NCBI GenBank assembly: GCA_963931525.1
Contig: OZ007023.1
Coordinates: forward strand, 1,860,001-1,924,000
From: Fimenecus sp900545625
GTDB lineage: Bacteria > Bacillota > Clostridia > Oscillospirales > Acutalibacteraceae
Direction of reading: 5' to 3'
DNA: 64,000 bases
The position numbers and the translations under genes were made by a program. This document shows, in pieces, positions 16,638 to 25,226 of the stretch (position 1 is the stretch's first letter; the number at the start of each line of letters is the position of its first letter). The notes beneath the pieces are model-generated. The model had not been told where the DNA came from. It ran no database searches and worked only from the letters and a program-made list of their open reading frames with translations.

Positions 16638-19268
16638 CTATTTCCCGGCAGCTGCCTTTTTCCGCCTGTAGAACAGCATCCCCAGCACGCCGCCGCAGGA
16701 GGCCAGCATCAGGCTGATCCACAGCGCCATATCGCTGCTGTCCCCGGTCTGGGGGATGCCGGTGTCGCCGGAAGGATCCTGCTGACCCTGCGAATCGGAT
16801 GAATCGGTCGGATCAGTCGAATCGGTTGGCTCTCCGGTTCCCGCTGCAGGGATGGCTTCAGTCTGCACATATGCACAGACCGTACAGGTGCGTTCCTTGG
16901 ATCCTGTTTCCGTTTCAGTGGCTTCTTTGGTGACGCTCCACTCGCCATAGGTATGAGCGGCCGTATCCGCCTTTGCTCCACACTCGCAAGCATGCCAGTG
17001 ATTGTTTTCGTCCGAGCTCCACTCTTCGCTGTAGCTGTGCTCATGCTCGATTACCGGGATCGTCTCTGTCTGCATATAATCGCAGACCGTGCAGGTGCGC
17101 TCCCTGGAGCCCGTTTCCGTTTCAGTAGCTTCTTTGGTGACGCTCCACTCGCCATAGGTATGAGCGGCCGTATCCGCCTTTGCTCCACACTCGCAAGCAT
17201 GCCAGTGATTGTTTTCGTCCGAGCTCCACTCTTCGCTGTATATGTGGGTGTGCGGCTCAGCGTCGGATGGGAAAATGTACACGGAGAAGGTGTCAAATTC
17301 GTTGCTACCAGAATAATAGGTGATGTTACTGGAATCGCCGTTGTAAGAAAGCGCCTGCCGCTGTGGGAGCTTAAACCGATACCCGCTGTTTACCCGCAAG
17401 TCCAGTCGCAAAAAATTGGAACTGGAACCGGAGGAATAGAACCAGACGCCGTCGTCGATCACAAATGCATCTGAAGAGAGTTTAAAATTGCTTAGCTGTT
17501 CTGAACTTAACCGATCAGTCTCTTGCCCCAAAAGCCCGACAAGATCCTCAGGCCCGGTAATGTCGATCTGTTCTACCACTTCCGGCTCCCCAACCTCGCC
17601 GACCGTAAACCAGAAAAAGAGATCTCTATCGTGCTCATCGATCGTAATGGAATCCTTACGCGCATAGTTGAGTATATTTCCGTCCTGATCCACAACATAC
17701 TCAATGTCAAAATCAGGCGGAACATAATGGGAGCGTGACCAGAAGCTTACAAAAGATATTTTCAGCATATAGGTTTTGCCCGCTTCAAATGTTTCAGCGA
17801 AGTAACTGATAGGCTTTTGAGAGCCGACATAGGGAACTTCGTACCAATAGAGTTCTACGTTCATCCCTTCTATAACTTCCTTACCGTCCGGGGTTCCGAA
17901 TGTGGGATCTTCGATTGTTACGCCCGGCTCCGGCGCATTCATCGTCAAAGGCACGCTTTTGTGATCCTTTGTTTCCCAATCTGTCATGTCCATACCTTCG
18001 AACATGGGGTCGTTGTCGTACCTGGTCGTCCGCGCATAGGCTTTCCTGTAAACCCTGAGAACGATCTCGTGGAACAGAGTTGCGCTCTTCCCGTCGGGTG
18101 ATACGGTAACCGTCGCATCTTTGTCTGCGCGGATGGTTCCTCCGGCGTCCTGCGCGAACACCACACCGTCCGCCGCCTCTACTTCGGCATAAAAAGTATA
18201 GTCGTTTTCTGTACTGAAATGCGTATCCTCCGCCGTCAGATCCCGCCAGTCCCCCTTTCCTTCCGGCTTAATTAACATCCGGGCGTCCTTGATTGTGAAC
18301 AGCGATTTGGCGGGCGCGCCAAGCGTGTCGACACCCACTGTAAAGTTATCCGGCTCCATGCGGATTTCCTGCCCTTCAAGCGGCCATATTTCACTGTCTA
18401 TGTAGATATAATCCACAACTATGTCTCCAAACTGCATGAACACCTCGATTCTGTAAGGGTCGAGGGATATGACCTTCGCTTTTTCGCCGTTTACCGTAAC
18501 CTCCGGCGGCGTATCCCCGAAATACCAGCCGGTCTGGGCGTACAGGAGTATGCGGACGCCATACGCGAGGGACCCATCGTATTCATCTCCGGAATATACT
18601 GTATTCCAAACATGATAGTCGTCATAAGAATCCAGGCTCCATTCGTAATAGTCGGCGCTGTAAATCTTCACCTGCTCATCATGGGCCTGCGCCACCTGCT
18701 TTTCAATGGTATCTTCCGCCTGGCCAAAATCGATGCCTGCCGCCGGCACGGGAATCTCGTCAAAAGCAAGACGGGTGATTTCCTGTTTCTCAGGCGGGTC
18801 GATGGCGAACCATGCGTCAACAACCACCGTTGATTCGAGTTCTCTATCAACGACCAGCCTTTCCGGCTGTGCGCCGACCAGGGAAACCGCAATATCCTCT
18901 GTCGCGGCGTAGTTGAAATCCATATATACGTACAGCACCAGCCTGTACCAGCCTTTTTCAAAGGAATCGTCTACGCTCATGGAAACCAGCGTGTTTTCAT
19001 CGCCCTCGTCGGCGCACTTAGACCAGTACACACCATTTACGGTATACGGGTCGCTTTCCTGACTCTGAATACTGAAATCTGCAGGCTTGCCTTCTGCCGG
19101 CGCGTCTACCTCCAACTCGATTTTGTCAATCATCTGCGGCTCATAGGGGTCGGTTTCTTGGCTCCCCCCAACGAGCGGATCGTCTGCTGCGAACACCGCC
19201 GTCGGCAGTACGCTCAATACCATGCACAGGGAAAGCAGCAACGACGTCAGTTTCTTTTTTGCTTGCAT
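16638..19268 (-). CDS. IPQTG-anchored surface protein with two Cys/His repeats
   Basis: 876 residues. Signal peptide near 1-27 (KKLTSLLLSLCMVLSVLPTA). Residues 30-680 are beta-rich and unassigned. There are two copies of a 68-residue module beginning EHSYSEEWSSDENNHWHACE and containing TYGEWSVTKEATETETGS and RTCTVC. A Thr/Asp/Ser linker leads to IPQTGDSSDMALWISL, a hydrophobic segment and RRKKAAAGK. Each module has HW-x-x-C-x-C-G and C-x2-C, a plausible metal-binding set. The start at 19268 has AAGGAGGAG. Bases 16813-16892 are identical to 19612-19691 in the next gene, indicating recent duplication or conversion. Confidence 0.85.
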   Translation of the reverse strand: MQAKKKLTSLLLSLCMVLSVLPTAVFAADDPLVGGSQETDPYEPQMIDKIELEVDAPAEGKPADFSIQSQESDPYTVNGVYWSKCADEGDENTLVSMSVDDSFEKGWYRLVLYVYMDFNYAATEDIAVSLVGAQPERLVVDRELESTVVVDAWFAIDPPEKQEITRLAFDEIPVPAAGIDFGQAEDTIEKQVAQAHDEQVKIYSADYYEWSLDSYDDYHVWNTVYSGDEYDGSLAYGVRILLYAQTGWYFGDTPPEVTVNGEKAKVISLDPYRIEVFMQFGDIVVDYIYIDSEIWPLEGQEIRMEPDNFTVGVDTLGAPAKSLFTIKDARMLIKPEGKGDWRDLTAEDTHFSTENDYTFYAEVEAADGVVFAQDAGGTIRADKDATVTVSPDGKSATLFHEIVLRVYRKAYARTTRYDNDPMFEGMDMTDWETKDHKSVPLTMNAPEPGVTIEDPTFGTPDGKEVIEGMNVELYWYEVPYVGSQKPISYFAETFEAGKTYMLKISFVSFWSRSHYVPPDFDIEYVVDQDGNILNYARKDSITIDEHDRDLFFWFTVGEVGEPEVVEQIDITGPEDLVGLLGQETDRLSSEQLSNFKLSSDAFVIDDGVWFYSSGSSSNFLRLDLRVNSGYRFKLPQRQALSYNGDSSNITYYSGSNEFDTFSVYIFPSDAEPHTHIYSEEWSSDENNHWHACECGAKADTAAHTYGEWSVTKEATETETGSRERTCTVCDYMQTETIPVIEHEHSYSEEWSSDENNHWHACECGAKADTAAHTYGEWSVTKEATETETGSKERTCTVCAYVQTEAIPAAGTGEPTDSTDPTDSSDSQGQQDPSGDTGIPQTGDSSDMALWISLMLASCGGVLGMLFYRRKKAAAGK

Positions 19269-19324
19269 TTGGTTTCTCCTCCTTGTCAAATAAGATTGCT
19301 TATCCTGATGAGATACCAAAGGAT

Positions 19325-19342
19325 AGAAGGGATATCCCTTCT
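19325..19342. repeat. 18-bp perfect palindrome between surface-protein genes
   Basis: AGAAGGGATATCCCTTCT. A partial copy (GGGATATCCCTTCT) lies at about 14652-14665 beside another gene of the cluster. It could be a regulator site or a duplicated junction sequence; the role is unknown. Confidence 0.5.
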
Positions 19343-19436
19343 TGAAAAGGATACCGGCTGCGCCGGGGCGGGCTGTGGGTTTTTGCACGAAGCCCGCCCG
19401 CAGGCGCTTTTGCCGGTTTTGTTTTGTCTCTCAGCC

Positions 19437-21500
19437 TTATTTCCCGGCCGCCGCCTTTTTCCGCCTGTAAAGCAGCATCCCCAGCACGCCGCCGCAGGAG
19501 GCCAGCATCAGACCAATCCACAGCGCCATATCGCTGCTGTCCCCGGTCTGGGGGATTTCTGTTTGCTCAGAAGGCTTGCCCTGCTGTTCGGGCTTGGCTG
19601 GATCGGTTGGCTCAGTCGAATCGGTTGGCTCTCCGGTTCCCGCTGCAGGGATGGCTTCAGTCTGCACATATGCACAGACCGTACAGGTGCGCTCTCTGGA
19701 ACCTTCTTCGGTCTCGGTAGCCTCTTTGGTTACTTTCCAATCGCCGTAGGTATGGGTGGCCAGATTCAGCTTTTCACCGCAGGAGCATTCCTGCCAGTGC
19801 TGGGTTTTGTCATATTTCCACGTTTCATCATGGATGCCGTGCTCATGCCCGATCTCCGGGATGATTTCAACCTGCACGTATTCGCAGACCGTACAGCCGC
19901 GCTCTCTGGAACCCGCTTCGGTTTCAGTGGCCTCTTTGGTTACTTTCCAATCGCCGTAGATATGGTTTGCCACATTGAGCTTTTCACCGCAGGAGCATTC
20001 CTGCCAGTGCTGGGTTTTGTCATATTTCCACGTTTCATCATGGATGCCGTGCTCATGCCCGATCTCCGGGATGATTTCAACCTGCACATATTCACAGACC
20101 GCACAGCCGCGCTCTCTGGAACCCGCTTCAGTCTCGGTGGCCTCTTTGGTTACTTTCCAATCGCCGTAGGTATGGTTTGCCACATTCAGCCTTTCGCCGC
20201 AGGAGCATTCCTGCCAGTGCTGGGTTTCGTCATATTTCCATGCTTCATCGTGAACATCGTGCGTATGAACCGGCAGCGTCTCTGTCTGCGTATATTTGCA
20301 GATGGAGCAGGTGCGTTCTCTGGAACCTGTTTCGGTTGTGGTAGGCTCCTTTGTTATCGTCCAATCATCGAAAGTATGGTTGCCCACTTCAGTTTTCTCG
20401 CCGCAGCGGCATTCCTTCCAGTGCTGGGTTTCATCCTTCTGCCAGTCGCCGTAGCTGTGCTCATGTTCAAGCATTGGAATGGTTTCGGTCTGCACATAGT
20501 CGCAGACCGTGCAGTCACGCTCTCTGGAACCAGCCTCGGTTTCGGTAGCCGGCTTCGTCTCTCTCCAATCGCCGTAGATATGGTTTGCCACATTCAGCCT
20601 TTCGCCGCAGGAGCATTCCTGCCAGTGGTCGGTATCGTCATATTTCCATGCTTCATCATGGATGCTGTGTTCATGAACCGGAATCGTCTCTTCCTGCGTA
20701 TATTTGCAGATGGAGCAGGTACGTTCTCTGGAACCTGTTTCGGTTGTGGTAGGCTCCTTTGTTATCGTCCAATCACCGAAAGTATGGTCGGCTACAGTAT
20801 CTTGATTAACTTCTTTGCAGTAGTAGCATACCTTCCAGTGTGTAGTCGAACCGCTACTCCAGTCGTCGGTATAGTAATGTTGGTGTTCCCTGTATCTATC
20901 AATCTGCTCATAGCCGCAGGTAAGGCACCGCCTTTCACATACGTCATACTTCGTATTTACATCATAATAGATCAGCTCCCATTCGCCGAAGTTATGGGGG
21001 CTCTTTTCAGATATCTCTCCGCAGCTGCACTCCTTCCAGTGATTGGTACCATCATTCTTCCAGCCGCCGAAGCTGTGTTCATGGGGGGGAGTAGGCCCCT
21101 CTCCGCCGCCGGAGCCTTCAAGTGTAGCCCAGTCACCCCATTCTCCTGGGCTGGTAACGTATTCGTTGGGAAACTCTCCGACAATGATGCAGCTTCTCGC
21201 CCTTATTTCAACTGTGTAATTTTCGCGAGCCTCCGTCATCAGGCTGCCATTAAACAGATGATATCTCTGTACTGTCAAATCGGGACCGTCAATTATTGTC
21301 TCGCCGAGCTTCAACCGAAGCTCGTATTGATACTGGCCGCCGCCCGAGGGCGCGTCCCACTGTACCATGCTTTTAGGGCTCTCTGCCCATCGTATGTTTT
21401 GGGGCATACCTGCGCCTGCCGCAAACACTGTCGCCGGCAGTATTCCTACCACCATGCATAAGGACAGCAGCAGCGCCAGCAAACTCTTTTTTCGAAACAT
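19437..21500 (-). CDS. IPQTG-anchored surface protein with seven Cys/His repeats
   Basis: 687 residues. Signal peptide SLLALLLSLCMVVGILPATV. Residues about 35-135 resemble an Fn3-like beta domain (IRWAESPKSMVQWDAP). Seven tandem modules of about 65-70 residues follow, each with H-x-H, a Trp, HW-x-E-C-x-C-G, and RE-R-x-C-x-x-C followed by an acidic IP. A Thr/Glu/Pro linker leads to IPQTGDSSDMALWIG, a hydrophobic helix and RRKKAAAGK. The second Met is chosen as start: AAAGGAG is only 3 nt from the first ATG but 9 from the second. It may project from the wall and bind metal through the Cys/His sets; that is inference. Confidence 0.85.
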   Translation of the reverse strand: MFRKKSLLALLLSLCMVVGILPATVFAAGAGMPQNIRWAESPKSMVQWDAPSGGGQYQYELRLKLGETIIDGPDLTVQRYHLFNGSLMTEARENYTVEIRARSCIIVGEFPNEYVTSPGEWGDWATLEGSGGGEGPTPPHEHSFGGWKNDGTNHWKECSCGEISEKSPHNFGEWELIYYDVNTKYDVCERRCLTCGYEQIDRYREHQHYYTDDWSSGSTTHWKVCYYCKEVNQDTVADHTFGDWTITKEPTTTETGSRERTCSICKYTQEETIPVHEHSIHDEAWKYDDTDHWQECSCGERLNVANHIYGDWRETKPATETEAGSRERDCTVCDYVQTETIPMLEHEHSYGDWQKDETQHWKECRCGEKTEVGNHTFDDWTITKEPTTTETGSRERTCSICKYTQTETLPVHTHDVHDEAWKYDETQHWQECSCGERLNVANHTYGDWKVTKEATETEAGSRERGCAVCEYVQVEIIPEIGHEHGIHDETWKYDKTQHWQECSCGEKLNVANHIYGDWKVTKEATETEAGSRERGCTVCEYVQVEIIPEIGHEHGIHDETWKYDKTQHWQECSCGEKLNLATHTYGDWKVTKEATETEEGSRERTCTVCAYVQTEAIPAAGTGEPTDSTEPTDPAKPEQQGKPSEQTEIPQTGDSSDMALWIGLMLASCGGVLGMLLYRRKKAAAGK
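19650..21100. repeat. Tandem coding repeats of about 210 nt encoding the Cys/His modules
   Basis: Seven units. Neighbouring units are near-identical: the block starting TTTTCACCGCAGGAGCATTC at 19771 recurs at 19981, exactly 210 nt later, with over 100 matching bases. Two further units lie in the gene at 16638-19268 and one in that at 21527-22795. Confidence 0.85.
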
Positions 21501-21526
21501 CTTCATTTTCTCCTTTACAAGTAGAA

Positions 21527-22795
21527 TCAGTTTTTGGTATTTCCGCCGTCCGGTTCGGATGGATCCTTTCCTCCGGCTGGCGGGTTATCCTGTGCCTTCC
21601 GCTTTTTCCTGTATAAGAATACAAGCAGCAGCGCCAGCAGGACAGCCGCCGGTATCGCGGCCAACAGAACAATGTAGACGGCGTTTCCATCCTTTTCGTC
21701 TCCCGGCAACGGGTCGGGTTGGATGATTGCAGAAACGGAGAAGGGGGTATCGGAACCGAGTACGGCATACCGGCCCGGGCCGCCGGCTTCAAAGACCAGG
21801 CTGCCGTCTTCGGCCTTTGCCTCTATGCGCTCCGGCTCGCCGTCCACCCGCACCGCCTGGTAATGGGCGTAGCCCTCCAGATGGCTGTTCATCGGGATGC
21901 GCACCGTCATGGCGCTGTCTTTGATTTCCACCGGCTCCCCGTTCTGGCGGATGCTGATCTCATACACCGACAGCAGGCCGTCCAGTTCTTCTTTCAGCTC
22001 CGGCTTCTCTTCAAGCAGGCTCTCCGCCTCCATGACGCCGGCGTACAGCTCCACACCCTCCGGAACCGCTTCGGACAGGGAGACGGAAACGCCGGTATTT
22101 TCATCGGTCAGTTCCGCGATGCCTTCGCCGCCGGAATCCTGCCCGTTATCCGTGGTTTCCCCGGTGGCTGACGTCTGCGCGGCGTCCCTTGTCTCGGCGT
22201 AGCCGCAGACGGTGCAGGTGCGGCTCTCTGTATTGCCATCCGCCGTCCATGCGCCGAAGCTGTGATCCGCCGCATCCTTTTTGTCGCCGCAGGAACACGC
22301 CTGCCAGTGCTGTGCCGCGTCGTGCTTTTGGGTATAGCTGTGCTCATGGGGCGGTTCGGCTTCTCCGCCGCCCGACCCCGCCTTGGTCGCCCAGGGGCCC
22401 CATTCGCCGACGTCCGCCACCATATACTGGCCGTCCGGGTCGCCCACGATCATGATCCATCTGGCACGCACCCGTATGGTGTACTCTTCCTGCGGCCGCG
22501 TCACCACGTCGTTTGTGAAAAACAAATAGGTGTCGATTTCCACTGCCTTGGACTCGACCACATCGTCGCCCAGCAGCAGCTGCGCCTCGTATTCAAAGCT
22601 GTCGCCGGAGGCCGCTCCCGCCGGCCGATCCCACTGCACCTGGTTTTGGTAGCCCGACCAGCTGGGATTTCCCGGCACATATTCCCCCGCCGCCGAAACG
22701 GACAGGGGAAGGGCCGCGATCATCAGGCATACCGCCAGCAGCATACTGAAAAGCCGTGCGCCTTTTTGCCGCCCCGGCGGTTTTTCCCTGCGCAT
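21527..22795 (-). CDS. Membrane-anchored surface protein with one Cys/His repeat
   Basis: 422 residues. Signal peptide around residues 10-36 (LFSMLLAVCLMIAALPLSVS), an Fn3-like beta domain (VQWDRPAGAASG, EYTIRVRARW), and one Cys/His module (HEHSYTQKHDAAQHWQACSC, RTCTVCGY). It shares a domain with the 12.6-14.4 kb protein (VPEGVELYAG, LLSVYEISIRQNGE, TVRIPMNSHLEGY, YAVLGSDTPF). It ends in a hydrophobic helix and a long Lys/Pro/Asp tail without LPXTG, so it is membrane-anchored rather than sortase-anchored. The ATG at 22795 has GGGAGGAG. Confidence 0.82.
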   Translation of the reverse strand: MRREKPPGRQKGARLFSMLLAVCLMIAALPLSVSAAGEYVPGNPSWSGYQNQVQWDRPAGAASGDSFEYEAQLLLGDDVVESKAVEIDTYLFFTNDVVTRPQEEYTIRVRARWIMIVGDPDGQYMVADVGEWGPWATKAGSGGGEAEPPHEHSYTQKHDAAQHWQACSCGDKKDAADHSFGAWTADGNTESRTCTVCGYAETRDAAQTSATGETTDNGQDSGGEGIAELTDENTGVSVSLSEAVPEGVELYAGVMEAESLLEEKPELKEELDGLLSVYEISIRQNGEPVEIKDSAMTVRIPMNSHLEGYAHYQAVRVDGEPERIEAKAEDGSLVFEAGGPGRYAVLGSDTPFSVSAIIQPDPLPGDEKDGNAVYIVLLAAIPAAVLLALLLVFLYRKKRKAQDNPPAGGKDPSEPDGGNTKN

Positions 22796-22811
22796 ACGCA
22801 ATCTCCTCCCT

Positions 22812-23429
22812 TTATCGCACCGGAGCGCCCTGCGGGGAAAGCGGCGTTCCGCATGCTCCGCAGAAGCGGCTTCCGGGCGGTATCTCCGCCCCGCACTGGG
22901 GGCATTTGTTTTCCAGCTTCGCCCCGCAGTTGTTGCAGAATTTGGCGCCGGCCGCACACTGGGTTTTGCAGGCGGGGCAAACCACCATACCCGCGTTCAG
23001 TTCCGCCCCGGCGTTTCGCACCACCACCGAGCGGCCGCCGGAGACGATGCACTGCTCAATCACCTGGAAAATCTCTTCCGGCAGCTTTTTCTGCTTGTAG
23101 GCGCCCACACCGGCAGTCACCGCCAGCGGCCATGCGATAAACCATCCCAGCGCGCCGGCGCCGATCTTATCCGACCATTCGCCCTGACCCACGGTGACGT
23201 TTAAGTTGTCATCCATTCGGATCATCTGCACCGTCGTAGCCATCCTCATGCCGGCAATGGTCTTCCAGCCGTCTTTTTCCTGACGGCCCTGCACCACATA
23301 GCCTTCTGTGGTTTCGGCGCTCTGTACCTCCATCCCTTTGGCGGAGGACAGGAACGACGATACGGCGTTCGCCACTACCTGGGTACTCATACCGGCGGGC
23401 AGCCGGAATACTCTCGATTCATTTGCCAT
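22812..23429 (-). CDS. Double zinc-ribbon protein with one or two membrane helices
   Basis: 205 residues. The N-terminal 85 are a beta-rich domain of unknown type. A hydrophobic stretch around 90-110 (IGAGALGWFIAWPLAVTAGV) follows. The C-terminus has two zinc ribbons, CPACKTQCAAGAKFCNNCG and CPQCGAEIPPGSRFCGACG, each with two C-x2-C knuckles. Such zinc-ribbon membrane proteins often sit near secretion or surface clusters; the function is unknown. It ends 16 nt before the next gene's start. Confidence 0.8.
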   Translation of the reverse strand: MANESRVFRLPAGMSTQVVANAVSSFLSSAKGMEVQSAETTEGYVVQGRQEKDGWKTIAGMRMATTVQMIRMDDNLNVTVGQGEWSDKIGAGALGWFIAWPLAVTAGVGAYKQKKLPEEIFQVIEQCIVSGGRSVVVRNAGAELNAGMVVCPACKTQCAAGAKFCNNCGAKLENKCPQCGAEIPPGSRFCGACGTPLSPQGAPVR

Positions 23430-23464
23430 AGATATCCCTCCAGATATTCAGATTCATTGTCTGT

Positions 23465-23659
23465 TTATTCGCTCTGCCGGGAGAGCGGCGCCCCGCATTC
23501 CGGACAGAATTTCACGCCCGGGGCAGCGGACGCGCCGCACGAGGGGCATACCGTACCGTCAGGCGCGGCCGGAGTTTGTGCAGCAGTCTGCGCAGCCTTG
23601 GCCGCTTCCGCTTCCGCACGGATCCGGCCGATTTCCGCCTGTGCCTGCGCCGCTGTTCC
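23465..23659 (-). pseudogene. Coiled-coil and zinc-ribbon C-terminal remnant, in frame behind a TAG
   Basis: Directly after the TAG that ends the next gene (23660-23662) the same frame stays open for 64 codons: an Ala/Glu/Arg heptad-like part (QAQAEIGRIRAEAEAAKAAQ) and a zinc ribbon (CPSCGASAAPGVKFCPECG), then TAA at 23465. No start codon or Shine-Dalgarno is seen. It resembles the C-terminus of SPFH/zinc-ribbon proteins. It is either a deletion remnant or the tail of a fusion interrupted by a nonsense codon. Confidence 0.55.
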
Positions 23660-24004
23660 CTATACGGCATAATGCCGGTCCGGCACGAAACAGCGGCGGT
23701 TGATCATCAGCTCGTTCTCAAGGTACTGGGCAACCTTATCGGCTACGGCGGTCACCGCCCGTTCCTCTCCCTGGGCCGACAGGCCGGGACAGGGTTCACG
23801 CATGGAAACCGTCAGTCCGGTCCCCACATCCTGTATCTCTGTCGAAAGGCTGAAGGTGCTGACGTTCCCGTAAACCGAAAGCCGGGCGACCACCGCGCCG
23901 CTTTCCTCTTTCCGGTATTCCGCCCCCTCCGCGTCCAGCACGTCGTAAACGGCCATCTGCACATACCGCCGGACATAGGGAAGGAGCCTTTTCACCTGAC
24001 GCAT
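23660..24004 (-). CDS. Small protein of unknown function, paralogue of 26323-26649
   Basis: 114 residues, predicted alpha/beta, no signal peptide. Aligns throughout with the 108-residue protein at 26323-26649: LLPYVRRYVQMAVYDVL against LPYVRSFVLRSVYGVL, then TVSMREPCPG against TVSLRRPCDG, then QYLENELM against RHLENTLM. The ATG at 24004 has AAGGAGG; a longer frame to 24088 would overlap the upstream gene. The two paralogues bracket the lipoprotein pair, so they may work with them. Confidence 0.65.
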   Translation of the reverse strand: MRQVKRLLPYVRRYVQMAVYDVLDAEGAEYRKEESGAVVARLSVYGNVSTFSLSTEIQDVGTGLTVSMREPCPGLSAQGEERAVTAVADKVAQYLENELMINRRCFVPDRHYAV

Positions 24005-24056
24005 TCCGTTTCCCTCCTTGTCATGTATTCCTTGTTTGCGGTTTTCCGCCGCTTCC

Positions 24057-25193
24057 CTATTCGATGTAACCGCTGATGGGCTCTGCATACATTTTGTTTT
24101 CAGTCACCGGCTTGTAGCGGTCACTGCCGGTGCTTTCATACCATCCGGCCTCCGCCCGGTAGATTTCGCCGGTCTGCGTGTCGTACACGCGCTCGTAGCC
24201 GCCGGTTTCGTCGCTCTGCATCTGGCTGGTGATGTCCTGCTCGACGTTCCGGTCCTCCCAGGCCGCCATGATGATTTCCAGCCTCTCGTTGGTGATGCGG
24301 CTGATTTCCTTTGACATCGCCACCTTTTCTTCACCGGCCTGCTCAGTGGCTTTTACGAAACTCTCAGAATAGGCGAGCGTTCCAAGGCATTTGGTGAGGA
24401 CGCTCTCCCATTCGATGAAGGTATCCTTCGCGGCGGTGACCGCCATGACGTTGTATGCCATGTAGTAGCCGCCGTCCGCCCGGGGGATGATATATCCTAC
24501 CGGCAGTCCTGCGGCAATATCAACGCTTCCGAAGTCCACCACCGACGCGGCGAACATCCCCTCGCCTTCCTTGCCGTTTTCGGTAAAGGACGCCCGCAGC
24601 GTCTCTTCTCCCAGAGCATACGAGGACAGGAGGCTGGCCGAGGCAAAGCGGTCGGTCACGGCAAAGCCGTCAAACCGGGGGAAGGTATAGCCGGCATAGC
24701 TCGGCTCCCACTGCTCTACAAACGCCGCGTATTCCGAAAACAGCTTGAAAAAGTTTTCGGTGGAGGGGGTTGTCAGCACCGGCGCCTGGGAAAGCATCTG
24801 CGCCCATGTGTTCCCCATGGTGACGTTATACGCATAGGCGTCCTTTCCCTCCTGGCTGTGCAGCAGGCCCTCCGCCTTCAGCAGGACAAACATCTGGTTG
24901 AGGGGCTGGCTGGGATCCTGCACCCGGATGGAATGGTACATGGCCGTACCGCCGCTGGTGACTGTCCAGCCCTTGGGGATCTGCAGGCTGAAATCCGCCG
25001 TTTCATACAGCTCGGTTTCGATGGACCTGGCCGCTGTCTCAGTGATTTTTACGTCGTTTTCTTCTTTCGTGATGGTCCCGTCGCTGTTGACGACAGGCTC
25101 CTTTCCGCCCGGCTGCCCCTGCCCGGCGCAACCGGCGAGGGAGAGCGCCAGCGCCGCCGCCAGCAGCAGGGATAATACGCTTTTCTTTTTCAT
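24057..25193 (-). CDS. Lipoprotein of unknown function
   Basis: 378 residues. Type II signal peptide with lipobox LAGC (KSVLSLLLAAALALSLAGCA), so exported and lipid-anchored. Residues about 60-150 (TADFSLQIPKGWTVTSGG) resemble the PsbP/Mog1-like fold seen in many Clostridial lipoproteins; the rest is unassigned. AGGAGG precedes the ATG. It lies 33 nt after a second lipoprotein gene and is probably co-transcribed with it. Confidence 0.75.
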   Translation of the reverse strand: MKKKSVLSLLLAAALALSLAGCAGQGQPGGKEPVVNSDGTITKEENDVKITETAARSIETELYETADFSLQIPKGWTVTSGGTAMYHSIRVQDPSQPLNQMFVLLKAEGLLHSQEGKDAYAYNVTMGNTWAQMLSQAPVLTTPSTENFFKLFSEYAAFVEQWEPSYAGYTFPRFDGFAVTDRFASASLLSSYALGEETLRASFTENGKEGEGMFAASVVDFGSVDIAAGLPVGYIIPRADGGYYMAYNVMAVTAAKDTFIEWESVLTKCLGTLAYSESFVKATEQAGEEKVAMSKEISRITNERLEIIMAAWEDRNVEQDITSQMQSDETGGYERVYDTQTGEIYRAEAGWYESTGSDRYKPVTENKMYAEPISGYIE

Positions 25194-25226
25194 AGCAGAA
25201 TGCCTCCTGATCGATTTTTATTAATT

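Noticed and set aside
19650..21100. CRISPR array suggested by regular repeats
   Set aside because: Units are about 210 nt, entirely coding and without unique spacers.
19158..21461. A 767-codon plus-strand open frame opposite the repeat-rich surface protein
   Set aside because: It is the antisense of the seven-repeat gene; its repeats mirror the coding repeats. No ribosome-binding site, and the minus frame has signal peptide, repeats and sorting signal.
23660..23662. TAG as a pyrrolysine or selenocysteine-like recoding site
   Set aside because: No pyl genes or downstream recoding structure seen; the paralogue ends at the same place, so TAG is probably a normal stop.
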